From NCBI GenBank assembly GCA_913020045.1, contig CAJWBE010000024.1, positions 1 through 64,000 on the forward strand: a stretch of 64,000 nt of DNA, read 5' to 3'. Source of the DNA: an uncultured Oleiphilus sp. (GTDB taxonomy: Bacteria > Pseudomonadota > Gammaproteobacteria > Pseudomonadales > Oleiphilaceae). The notes under the pieces are model-generated. The model worked only from the letters and a program-made list of their open reading frames with translations, was not told the DNA's origin and made no database searches. Position numbers and translations under genes: made by a program. The stretch's first letter is position 1. The number at the start of each line of letters is the position of its first letter. Below, piece by piece: positions 46,115-54,947 of the stretch.

Positions 46115-48121
46115 ATGAACGCACATACGAAATTTAATAGCGCAATAGACTATGACTCTCTATGGCAGCATCACACCAGAGACGTTGCATGGGGAACGAT
46201 TGCTCTATTTTTTGGAATCTTGTCCGGCTATGCCGTTGTCATTATTAGTGCGCTTAACGGTCAGCTCCATTACGGGTTAGCGAGTGCTGCCTGCTCCGTA
46301 TTATCATTCGCGAGCTTTACCGTTATGCATGACGCCGGCCATGGCAGCATATTTCGTATGGGTTCCTCATTTAAACCCTTAGAAACGCTGCTAGGATGGA
46401 CATCGTCATTGGTTTTGCTGCTGATCCCATACCGTTTATTTCAAAGAATACACGATAGGCACCATGCCTTTACAAACGAGCCTGAGCGCGACCCAGACCA
46501 CTTCTCGTTTGGCGAAAAATGGTATCAAATACTGGCTAATTCCTATTGGGTGCCGTTTCAATACTATCTAATGTCAGTCACCACGCTGCGCGGGCAAAAA
46601 CTTTTTCGAGATACCTATCCAAGTACCATTGCATACCTATGTCTCGTTTATGGCTCGCTGATGGCTCTTACAATCAATGGCTTCGGACTTGAGGTACTGA
46701 CGTTCATGGTGATTCCTACCGCGATTGCCCTGTTTTTCCTAGTGATGTTTTTTGACTATGTACCCCATCACCCGCACAAGTCTCTCGACCGAATGCACAA
46801 TACTCGTATATTCCCTAGCAAAGTGTTGAATATAATACTTTTAGGTCAAAACTATCATTTGATTCATCACATGTATCCCCGATTACCTTGGTATCAATAT
46901 CAAGGCGTTTATCGTCAAATACTGCCTTTTCTCGAGAAGGAAGGTGCGCCAATTGAAGACCTAGGCCGGCTGCTCGGTGGGCCGTCCGTGCCGGTTCGCC
47001 CGAGCCTACTAAACTCCCCAAACGCAACCGCTCTTGGCAGCAATGGTCACCAACTGAATATGCGCCTTAGTGTCGCCGCCAAAACAAGATTATGTGATGA
47101 TGCTGTCGAGTTAAAATTCGTACTTCCGTCAGCTCAAAAGCTTGTGTTTTCGTCCGGCCAATACCTAATGATTTCGAAGTGGTTAGCGGGGGAGCAACAA
47201 ACACGATGCTACTCCATTTGCAGCGCACCGGGAGAACAACAGCTTGCGATAGGCATCAGGCGAACCGACAACGGCTTAGTTTCACGTTATCTAAACGATG
47301 AAATACGCGTAGGTGATGAGCTCATCGTACAGGGCCCATTTGGAGAATTCACGTTCCCGCCTGCTCACAATCAAGCCATAAAAACACTCGTTCTTATCGC
47401 AGGTGGCAGCGGTATAACGCCCATATTATCTATCCTGAAAACGTTCTTGAGTGAAAAAGCCGACGGCATGGCGCATCTTTTTTACGCCTGCCGTGACGAA
47501 GCGAGCATTATGTTTTACAAACAAATCGATTCTTTGCAGGAACAATATCGCGGCCGCCTAACCGTCACCTATGCCTTACCTGAAAACTTGGGCGGCAATG
47601 TCCGGTCAGTAGAGCGCTTTGATAGACCAATGCTCGAAGCATGTTTAGAGCCTCTTACGAAAACAGACGAGACAACAGAGTTGGGTAGCACGACCAGTAC
47701 GCCTTTAGAGACCGACTTTTATGTTTGCGGCCCCGCCGGATTAAAGACTTCAGTGTGTGATCTTTTAGATGATAGAAAAGTAGATCTTGCGCGCGTACAT
47801 GTCGAGGAGTTTGAATCCACCCTTGCAGAGCCTAAAGGGGAGCAGTTTCCGGTAGCGCTGAACTTTCACACAGGTAGCTCAGCTAGCGTTAGAGTTGCAA
47901 GCAACCAGACTGTACTCGAAGTGGCTAAACATCAAAACGTGTCAGTGCCACATGCCTGCGGTGCAGGCACTTGCGGCACCTGCAAAATGAAGGTAGAAAG
48001 CGGTGTCGTTGAACGAATACCTGACGCTATTCCCGGTATTACCGGGTTCGAACAAGATGCCGGTTTTACCTTGGCGTGTCAGTGCAAGCCTCAAGGGCCT
48101 ATAACGCTTAGTGAAATATAG
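46115..48121 (+). CDS. Fused membrane fatty-acid desaturase/hydroxylase, FAD/NAD reductase and 2Fe-2S ferredoxin
   Basis: This 668-residue protein joins three modules. Residues 1-285 are a membrane di-iron desaturase/hydroxylase with hydrophobic segments and His clusters HDAGH (72-76), HDRHH (113-117), HHPH (218-221) and NYHLIHH (246-252). After a linker (about 288-314), residues 315-565 are a ferredoxin-NADP reductase-type unit with the FAD motif RCYS (364-367) and the nucleotide motif GGSGITP (430-436). Residues 577-668 are a plant-type 2Fe-2S domain with C615, C620, C623 and C655. The last two modules resemble PaaE or other oxygenase reductases. The enzyme should carry its own electron chain from NAD(P)H to the di-iron site. 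Substrate unknown. AAGG lies nine bases before the ATG. Confidence 0.9.
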   Translation: MNAHTKFNSAIDYDSLWQHHTRDVAWGTIALFFGILSGYAVVIISALNGQLHYGLASAACSVLSFASFTVMHDAGHGSIFRMGSSFKPLETLLGWTSSLVLLLIPYRLFQRIHDRHHAFTNEPERDPDHFSFGEKWYQILANSYWVPFQYYLMSVTTLRGQKLFRDTYPSTIAYLCLVYGSLMALTINGFGLEVLTFMVIPTAIALFFLVMFFDYVPHHPHKSLDRMHNTRIFPSKVLNIILLGQNYHLIHHMYPRLPWYQYQGVYRQILPFLEKEGAPIEDLGRLLGGPSVPVRPSLLNSPNATALGSNGHQLNMRLSVAAKTRLCDDAVELKFVLPSAQKLVFSSGQYLMISKWLAGEQQTRCYSICSAPGEQQLAIGIRRTDNGLVSRYLNDEIRVGDELIVQGPFGEFTFPPAHNQAIKTLVLIAGGSGITPILSILKTFLSEKADGMAHLFYACRDEASIMFYKQIDSLQEQYRGRLTVTYALPENLGGNVRSVERFDRPMLEACLEPLTKTDETTELGSTTSTPLETDFYVCGPAGLKTSVCDLLDDRKVDLARVHVEEFESTLAEPKGEQFPVALNFHTGSSASVRVASNQTVLEVAKHQNVSVPHACGAGTCGTCKMKVESGVVERIPDAIPGITGFEQDAGFTLACQCKPQGPITLSEI

Positions 48122-48298
48122 CGCACGCCAATTTATTTGAAGATATCCTCAACTTTGTTGCGTTGAGCTTCGCAGTGCGTATAAAGTAGGCGACAGAAGA
48201 ACAAGGCAACGCTGTGTGTGCTTTTAATTTAATGGCGCAGCGCAGGTAAAATAACGAACGTATCCTAAACAGTGCTAAACGAAGGTCTGGAGAAACGA

Positions 48299-49759
48299 AT
48301 GAGCAAGTCCTCTACGAATGTCATTGATCATAGTCAGTCAGTATTTACAGAGTCGCGCATCGACTCGGTTTTTAAGCGCCAGTCAGCGCATGCGCTTAAG
48401 CTTCGTTCAAGCAGTATTGAAGACCGTAAAGCGACACTTAAAAAGTTTCTGACGGTAATTGAAAAATACACACCTGAAATTATTGAAGCGGGAAAACAAG
48501 ATTTCAACAAACCTGAAACAGAAACGATGATCGCTGAGATCTTTCCGGTTGTGCATGAAATCAAGCACACCTTGAAGAACTTAAGTAAGTGGATGAAGCC
48601 AAAATCTGTCTCACCAACCAAAGTAACCTTTGGCACAAAGTCTAAGGTTATCTATGAGCCAAAGGGCGTGAGCTTAATTATTTCGCCTTGGAATTACCCG
48701 GTCAATCTTACATTCGGCCCATTGGTGTCAGCACTGGCGGCAGGTTGCACTGCGATGATTAAGCCGAGTGAATTTACACCCAATATGGCGCGTGTCATTT
48801 CCACCATCGTTAAAGAGTGCTTCGACGAAGAGCAAGTAGCGGTTTTTGAGGGTGAAGTGGATGTTTCTATTGCTTTGTTAGAAAAACCGTTCGACCATAT
48901 TTTCTTTACAGGTAGCCCTCAAGTCGGTAAATCGGTTATGGCAGCGGCCGCAAAGAATCTAACGTCCGTGACACTTGAACTAGGCGGTAAAAGCCCAGTG
49001 GTGGTTGATAAGACAACGGATATGGCGGCAACAGCAGGCAAGATCACTTGGGGCAAATGTGCCAATAATGGTCAAACTTGTATTGCGCCTGATTACGCAT
49101 TGGTGCATGAAGACGTCCTAGATGACTTCGTGACTGAGATGAAAAAAGCCTTAGATGGCGCGTATGGCGAAGACCTTAAAGCTAACGTTGACTATGGTCG
49201 TATCGTTAACATCCCGCACACTCAGAGAATCAAAGGTTTAGTCGACGACGCGTTAAAAAATGACGGAACCGTGGTTGCTGGAGGTGACATTGATGTCGAT
49301 GATCGATTTATCCCGCCAACCTTAATTGTCGGCAAACGAGGCAGCGAAAAATTCCTTCAAAGCCGCATTATGAATGAAGAAATTTTCGGGCCCGTACTGC
49401 CGATCATTACGTACAGCGAAATCGAAGAAACAATTGCTCATATCAACGGATTGCCAAAGCCATTAGCTATTTACGTGTACAGTGAAGACCGAAACATCAT
49501 TGAGCAACTATTAACCAGCACTTCGTCTGGCGGTTCATGCATCAATACCAATATGGTTCAGTTTCTACATGGTAACCTGCCTTTTGGTGGGGTTAACAAT
49601 AGTGGTATTGGGAGTGCGCATGGAGAGTATGGCTTTAAAGCGTTTTCTCATGAGCGTGCGGTATTAGAAGATAAGTTTACGTCGAATCACTTGCTATACC
49701 CTCCTTATACTAATCGCGTTAAAACCATTACGAAATTAATCACTAAGTTCGGTGCTTAG
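48299..49759 (+). CDS. Aldehyde dehydrogenase (ALDH3 / coniferyl aldehyde dehydrogenase-like)
   Basis: This 486-residue enzyme starts at ATG 48299 with GGAGA just upstream. NAD-binding and catalytic features are present: PWNYP (N132), FTGSPQVGK (203-211), ELGGKSPVVVD with E227, and NNGQTC with nucleophile C261. The length is that of the short class-3 type, which acts on medium- and long-chain or aromatic aldehydes. It lies 177 bases downstream of the desaturase/hydroxylase fusion on the same strand, so it could oxidise an aldehyde derived from that enzyme's product. Cotranscription is not proven. Confidence 0.93.
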   Translation: MSKSSTNVIDHSQSVFTESRIDSVFKRQSAHALKLRSSSIEDRKATLKKFLTVIEKYTPEIIEAGKQDFNKPETETMIAEIFPVVHEIKHTLKNLSKWMKPKSVSPTKVTFGTKSKVIYEPKGVSLIISPWNYPVNLTFGPLVSALAAGCTAMIKPSEFTPNMARVISTIVKECFDEEQVAVFEGEVDVSIALLEKPFDHIFFTGSPQVGKSVMAAAAKNLTSVTLELGGKSPVVVDKTTDMAATAGKITWGKCANNGQTCIAPDYALVHEDVLDDFVTEMKKALDGAYGEDLKANVDYGRIVNIPHTQRIKGLVDDALKNDGTVVAGGDIDVDDRFIPPTLIVGKRGSEKFLQSRIMNEEIFGPVLPIITYSEIEETIAHINGLPKPLAIYVYSEDRNIIEQLLTSTSSGGSCINTNMVQFLHGNLPFGGVNNSGIGSAHGEYGFKAFSHERAVLEDKFTSNHLLYPPYTNRVKTITKLITKFGA

Positions 49760-49779
49760 TCAGACCGACATTCTCGACA

Positions 49780-49821
49780 GCTGATACGAATACTGCAAGT
49801 AAGTGCAGTGTTCGTATCAGC
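49780..49821 (+). terminator. Long hairpin between convergent ALDH and LysR genes
   Basis: The arms 49780-49797 and 49804-49821 pair over 18 positions with one G-T pair and a 6-base loop (GCTGATACGAATACTGCA pairs with its reverse complement). No T-run follows on either strand. It probably ends or stabilises the ALDH transcript. Confidence 0.55.
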
Positions 49822-49832
49822 CAATAGCACAC

Positions 49833-50735
49833 CTATGAGCCATTCAACGGCTTAGTTAAGCCATCAAATAGCGGTTTCACCCAAGAGTAGAACGACTGGA
49901 TTCGCTTGTCGTTATCACGGGATGCCGGGCTTACAAGCCAGTAGGCTAGGTCAGTCGTCGCAGGCTCCACGCTTAACGCGACTAACCGCCCAGTATTAAC
50001 CAGACGATTAATGACGGGTGTTAAGCCAACAGCGATTCCCAATCCTTCTTGTGCAGACGTAATGGCAGAAAGGTATGAGTCGCAAATAATTTTTTTCGGG
50101 GAAGAGAGATCCGGCAGCAGGGTATGCCAATCTTTTAGATCTTCGAATAGCGAAAGTAATACCTGCTCGTGTAACACTTCCCGCGGAAGGAAGTCCTTTG
50201 CGCTCAGTTTGTTATCTAACAAATATTGTTGGCTACATACAAGCTGCAATCCAACCTCGCAAAGAAGACGCTGTGTTAGACCGGACCAATTCCCGGCGCC
50301 AAAGCGAATTGCCGCATCAACGGGTTCAATGTCAAAATCAACATAATCATTACCTGTCACAATTCTTAGTTCGAGATCCGGTGCTACATGCTTAAACGAC
50401 ATGTAATTCGGAATCAACAACTCTTGGGCAATAAAGATCGGAGTGCTCACTTGAACCGTTTGCGTTTGAAACGTTCGCTCAAATTCTTGATATCCTGAAA
50501 TATGGCGTCCTATAACATCCTGAGCAACCTTTGCATAATATTCACCAGCCTGGGTCAAACGAAGTGTACGTTGGCTCCTGTCGAATAAACTCATACCGAG
50601 GTATTCTTCTAGCACTTTAATCTGTTGGCTTACTGCGGGCGGAGAAACACAAAGCTCTTGGGCTGCCAACTTGAAACTAAGCAGACGAGAACACGCTTCG
50701 AAAACAGGTAGCCATTGAATGGGAGGAGGGGACAT
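49833..50735 (-). CDS. LysR-family transcriptional regulator
   Basis: This 300-residue protein has an N-terminal winged HTH (1-60; ACSRLLSFKLAAQELCVSPPAVSQQIKVLEEYLGMSLFDRS) and a substrate-binding effector domain (about 90-290). It resembles GcvA-type regulators. It is divergent from the molybdopterin oxidoreductase gene with 157 bases between, which is the usual LysR arrangement for controlling the neighbouring gene. The effector is unknown. Confidence 0.92.
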   Translation of the reverse strand: MSPPPIQWLPVFEACSRLLSFKLAAQELCVSPPAVSQQIKVLEEYLGMSLFDRSQRTLRLTQAGEYYAKVAQDVIGRHISGYQEFERTFQTQTVQVSTPIFIAQELLIPNYMSFKHVAPDLELRIVTGNDYVDFDIEPVDAAIRFGAGNWSGLTQRLLCEVGLQLVCSQQYLLDNKLSAKDFLPREVLHEQVLLSLFEDLKDWHTLLPDLSSPKKIICDSYLSAITSAQEGLGIAVGLTPVINRLVNTGRLVALSVEPATTDLAYWLVSPASRDNDKRIQSFYSWVKPLFDGLTKPLNGS

Positions 50736-50892
50736 GCCTGCGAACTTCCTTTCATTAAGTAAGTATTTCTTATCTAGCGGTCAGAATAAGTGAATTGTTT
50801 AGCGTTACTAGTTAGCTTAACTTATCCATACAGTGTATTGCACATATAACATTAAACACGATTGGCTAAACTAACGACGGCGGTAAACTGCT

Positions 50893-53193
50893 ATGCAAAT
50901 GATTTCTGCTTCCGATGAGCATAAAAGTGCGTGCATCCTCTGCTCCCGCAACTGCGGTATTACTGTCACCGTCGATAAAGGCGCGATCATTAAGGTAAAA
51001 GGCGACCCGGACCACCCAACAACTAAAGGCTACATCTGTCAAAAAGCAGCTCGATTGACGCACTACCAAGATAATGCAGATAGACTGTCCACCCCCCTTA
51101 AACGGACAACAGATGGCTCCTACGAACCAATAAGCTGGGATCAGGCCTTAAGTGAAATCGCCGCTAAAATGAACTCGGTGAGAAATCGACACGGGGGTGA
51201 CGCTTTTGCCCTCGTGGGAGGTGGAGGCCAGGGCAATCATCTTGGTGGCGCATATGCTCAGCAACTTAGGTACGCGATGGGAAAAAGCCGCTTCGTCTAT
51301 TCCGCATTAGCGCAGGAAAAAACTCAGGATTTCTGGGTCAACGGCCGCCTATTCGGGGATCAACGCTGCCACGCGACGGAAGATGTCGAGCATGCTGATT
51401 ACGTGCTATTTATTGGCTGCAACCCTTTCCAGTCTCACGGCATTCCGAATGCTAGAGACACACTCAAACAGATAAAAAAAGACCCTAGCCGAACCATGGT
51501 CGTGGTCGACCCAAGATTTTCAGAAACGGCCAAGATGGCCGACATTCATTTACAGGTTAAACCGGGTACCGATGCCTATATGATGTCGGCGATGCTCTCC
51601 ATCATTGTCCGAGAGAACTTACATGATGATGATTTTATCACCAAGCACTGCCAGGGTTTCGATGCGGTAAAAAAAGAGCTGAGTAACATTTCAGTTGACG
51701 AGTATATTGCGAAGGCTGATCTGGACAGGTCGACTGTTTATCAAGTTGCACGCAATTTTGCTAAGGCGAAAAGAGGCTGCGTGAGAATCGACCTCGGCAT
51801 ACAACAAACGCTTCACTCAACACTCAACGCCTACCTAGAAAAATTACTCTATCTCATCACAGGTAATTTCGCGAAGCAGGGTGGCAATAATCTTCATACT
51901 TCGTTCCTTCCGCTGCTAGGTAACACTGACGAACGCCGGGATTCAGAAAAAGCGGTCAAACGAACCGCCCACCATAAAATGATCCCCATTTCGGGAATGT
52001 ACCCACCCAACATTTTGCCCGACGAAATCGAGCACGAAGGAGACGATCGGCTCAGAGCTGTTTGGGTCGAAAGCGCAAACCCAGCGATGACTTACGCAAA
52101 CTCCCAAGCGTTCGAAAGGGCATTTAGGAAGCTAGACATACTCGTTGTGGTGGATGTCGCCATGACCGAAACGGCGCGACTTGCCGACTATATTTTACCC
52201 GCATCATCACAATTCGAGAAGTGGGAGGCCACTGGTTTCAACGCCGAATTCCCCGAAAACTTTTTTCACCTTCGCCCCCCCATATTTAAGCCGCATGCGG
52301 AAACATTGCCGGAGCCTGAAATATATACTCGCTTGCTAGAAAAGATGGGAATGATCCCTAGCTCCTTTCCAGTGCTTAAAAGTATCGCGCGTTATGAGCC
52401 AACGGTAGCGAAACACCAAGCGTACCTTGGCGCATTAATGAGCACCTTAAAAATGAACAAGGAGTTATCGTTTTACGCAGCTTCTATTCTCCACCAAACG
52501 CTTGGAAAGGCATTAGAATCTAAATATGGAGCAGGAGCAGCATCGGCAGCACTTTTGCTTCCATTGTCTATCGATTATGCGAATAAGTATCGCGACCAAG
52601 TTAAGCGCGCAGGCATTCAGGGAAACGGTTTTGCTCTCGGTTCGAATTTGTTTCATAAAATCATGTCCAGTCCCTCCGGAATTATTATTAGTAAGCACAA
52701 GATCGAAGAAGTCTGGACCTTGGTAAAAAACAAAGACCAACGAGTACACCTAGAAATTCCAGAAATGCTTAAAGAGCTAGCTGGCCTAGACGGCGAGAAG
52801 ATCATCAGCTCAGAATACCCATTAATACTGATGGCTGGCGAACGCCGCAGTTACAATGCCAATCAGATATTTAGAGATCCTGCATGGCGAAAAACTGATA
52901 AGGCGGGTTCGTTAAGAATTCACCCTGTCGACGCAGAAGATTTAAACGTTGTCGATAAGGAAATTGTCACGTGTCGGACTAATAATGGCGAAATCGATGT
53001 CGAGGTAGAACTAAACGATACAGTTCGACAAGGGATGATCACTCTTCCCCACGGCTACGGCATGCGTTACGGCGGTTCGGCACCTCAGGGCCCGCAACTT
53101 AATCGTTTAACATCAAGTGAGCACTGCGATCCGTTTTGTAAAACGCCGTACCACAAATATGTGCCCGCTCAAATCATCAAAAAGGCGAGTTAG
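50893..53193 (+). CDS. Molybdopterin-dependent oxidoreductase (formate dehydrogenase / nitrate reductase-like)
   Basis: This 766-residue protein is of the DMSO-reductase superfamily. Residues 1-55 hold a 4Fe-4S site (C14, C17, C21, C49) and the conserved Lys after the last Cys (CQKAAR). The molybdopterin domain follows, with IGCNPFQSHG, VVDPRFSETA and PGTDAYM. C159-H160 in DQRCHATEDVEHAD aligns with the Cys/SeCys-His of formate dehydrogenases, suggesting a Cys ligand to Mo. The Molydop_binding domain ends the chain (about 620-755; RSYNANQIFRDPAW). No Tat signal is seen, so it is cytoplasmic. No partner electron-transfer subunit is adjacent. Substrate uncertain. Confidence 0.88.
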   Translation: MQMISASDEHKSACILCSRNCGITVTVDKGAIIKVKGDPDHPTTKGYICQKAARLTHYQDNADRLSTPLKRTTDGSYEPISWDQALSEIAAKMNSVRNRHGGDAFALVGGGGQGNHLGGAYAQQLRYAMGKSRFVYSALAQEKTQDFWVNGRLFGDQRCHATEDVEHADYVLFIGCNPFQSHGIPNARDTLKQIKKDPSRTMVVVDPRFSETAKMADIHLQVKPGTDAYMMSAMLSIIVRENLHDDDFITKHCQGFDAVKKELSNISVDEYIAKADLDRSTVYQVARNFAKAKRGCVRIDLGIQQTLHSTLNAYLEKLLYLITGNFAKQGGNNLHTSFLPLLGNTDERRDSEKAVKRTAHHKMIPISGMYPPNILPDEIEHEGDDRLRAVWVESANPAMTYANSQAFERAFRKLDILVVVDVAMTETARLADYILPASSQFEKWEATGFNAEFPENFFHLRPPIFKPHAETLPEPEIYTRLLEKMGMIPSSFPVLKSIARYEPTVAKHQAYLGALMSTLKMNKELSFYAASILHQTLGKALESKYGAGAASAALLLPLSIDYANKYRDQVKRAGIQGNGFALGSNLFHKIMSSPSGIIISKHKIEEVWTLVKNKDQRVHLEIPEMLKELAGLDGEKIISSEYPLILMAGERRSYNANQIFRDPAWRKTDKAGSLRIHPVDAEDLNVVDKEIVTCRTNNGEIDVEVELNDTVRQGMITLPHGYGMRYGGSAPQGPQLNRLTSSEHCDPFCKTPYHKYVPAQIIKKAS

Positions 53194-53326
53194 GCGAAAT
53201 GATAGCGCAAAAATTAAACGCCGAAGATTTTACTAAAGCTTAGCCTTCAAACCACGGACGATGAAATACAGGTGTGTCTACTTTCGTAGCAAAGGAACAT
53301 CTTCGATTGTCGACGTAGCTTATGAA

Positions 53327-53356
53327 TTGATTCGGTCACATTTTTTCGTCTATGCT
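53327..53356 (+). promoter_or_regulatory. Candidate promoter of the beta-propeller gene
   Basis: TTGATT (53327-53332) and TATGCT (53351-53356) are 18 bases apart, about 120 bases before the start codon. This is a weak to moderate match. Confidence 0.35.
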
Positions 53357-53474
53357 AGTCACGCTCCTGCTCTAGTAAGAAATTGTTCTCAAGTTGCACC
53401 AAAGTGAGATAGCTTTCGCTTAGCCCGGCAACTGGACGATCAAAACCAACAACGCAAAACAATAAGAGACCACT

Positions 53475-54722
53475 ATGAATTTCACATCCACACTGTTGGG
53501 CTTCCTGATTGCTTTCTCGACACTTTCGACCCTGACATTCGCACAAGGACCTAGCGGCGATCTTTCGTCAGCGCACGATAGCAAGCGAAATGTCATAGTT
53601 GTCGGCAATAACTGGGATGGAACCATCGATATTTACGACCCAGATACCTTTGAACGAATTAAAAAATTAGACGCCGCACCCGACAGAGAGGCACGTTTTG
53701 AAGAGTTAGACAGCACCGTTTGGCGCTGGATAGCCTCACGCTTTATCAAAGAAGTAATCGGTGAGGGCAATCATCAAATGGTCGATGATATGTTCACGTC
53801 GAACGATGGTCGATACCTCTATGTCTCTCGACCTAGCTTTGCAGATGTTATCGCACTCGACGTTAACACTGGCGAGATCAAATGGCGTACGTTGGTAGAA
53901 GGTATTCGCTCAGATCATTCGGCTATATCTCCTGATGGGAAAACGTTCTTAGTGTCTGCGTCAACGGCGAAAAAAGTGCATGCGATTGACACTGACACAG
54001 GAGAAATCATTGCTGAGTTTGAGTCAGGTGACCAGCCACACGAGAATACATACTCAGAAGACGGCTCCCGCATATTCCATGCGAGTATCGGCAAGGTATA
54101 TGTCCCATTCACAGCCTCATGGCTGGATTGGCTAAAAGGGGATCGCTACTTTCAAATTGTGGACGCCAACACCTACGAAATTTTACAGCGCGTCGATATC
54201 GGCGAAAAACTCGAGGAGTTCGGTTTTCCTTGGGTGGACAGCGCCGTAAGACCTATGGCTGTAGCGCCCGACGGGAAGTTTGTTTACATGCAAGTGTCGT
54301 TCTTTCATGGCTTTTTTGAGTACGACGTAGACCAACAGAAGATTACGCGCAAGATCGACTTACCCATCCCTGATGATATTGCCGCACTGAGCACCCGAGA
54401 TTACCAGCTTAACTCAGCCCACCATGGTCTCGCGATAAATCAAGCGGGTACAAAACTCTGTGTGGCGGGAACAATGTCAGGCTATGCAGCAATTGTTGAT
54501 CGAGAAACCTTCAGCTATAAAACCGTTCAACTTTCGGAAACATCATTGGGAGCAAAACCCTATTGGTCAACTGAAAGCGCAGATGGACAGTACTGTTATG
54601 TATCCGTCAGCCAACAGGACCGCGTATCCGTAATTTCCTTTGATACAGCAGAAGAAGTCGCAAGTTTTCCCGTGGGAGACCATCCTCAGCGTGTGAGAAC
54701 AGGCCGACTAAAGTTTGACTAA
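53475..54722 (+). CDS. Secreted YncE-like beta-propeller protein
   Basis: This 415-residue protein has a signal peptide (about 1-23, FAQ cleavage region) and a chain of four-stranded blades typical of YncE/cytochrome-cd1-like seven-bladed propellers. Repeated motifs include [48 protein letters not shown] and [22 protein letters not shown]. Such proteins bind partners or small molecules in the periplasm. No CxxCH haem motif is present. An insertion around residues 55-100 separates the first blades. The gene stands alone. The ligand is unknown. Confidence 0.85.
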   Translation: MNFTSTLLGFLIAFSTLSTLTFAQGPSGDLSSAHDSKRNVIVVGNNWDGTIDIYDPDTFERIKKLDAAPDREARFEELDSTVWRWIASRFIKEVIGEGNHQMVDDMFTSNDGRYLYVSRPSFADVIALDVNTGEIKWRTLVEGIRSDHSAISPDGKTFLVSASTAKKVHAIDTDTGEIIAEFESGDQPHENTYSEDGSRIFHASIGKVYVPFTASWLDWLKGDRYFQIVDANTYEILQRVDIGEKLEEFGFPWVDSAVRPMAVAPDGKFVYMQVSFFHGFFEYDVDQQKITRKIDLPIPDDIAALSTRDYQLNSAHHGLAINQAGTKLCVAGTMSGYAAIVDRETFSYKTVQLSETSLGAKPYWSTESADGQYCYVSVSQQDRVSVISFDTAEEVASFPVGDHPQRVRTGRLKFD

Positions 54723-54947
54723 ACGCGACAACAATGGTTGCTCAATGGTGTTTGTATGCGCGGCGATAACTCTAAAATGAGGCATTCGCCTAAAGGGCAA
54801 CACGGCGCGCACAAACCAAGAGGAGGGACCGTTTTACTTTCAACGGTCGACGATAAAACTTCGGCTATACTATAAATCAGCGTCGCTTACGACTACCAAC
54901 GAGCCTCGCTGCATCTCTCTTTCAAATCGAGTAAAGGACACACTACA

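Noticed and set aside
53199-53243. A 14-codon micro-ORF after the molybdopterin enzyme gene.
   Set aside because: Too short, with no convincing ribosome-binding site or conservation evidence available.
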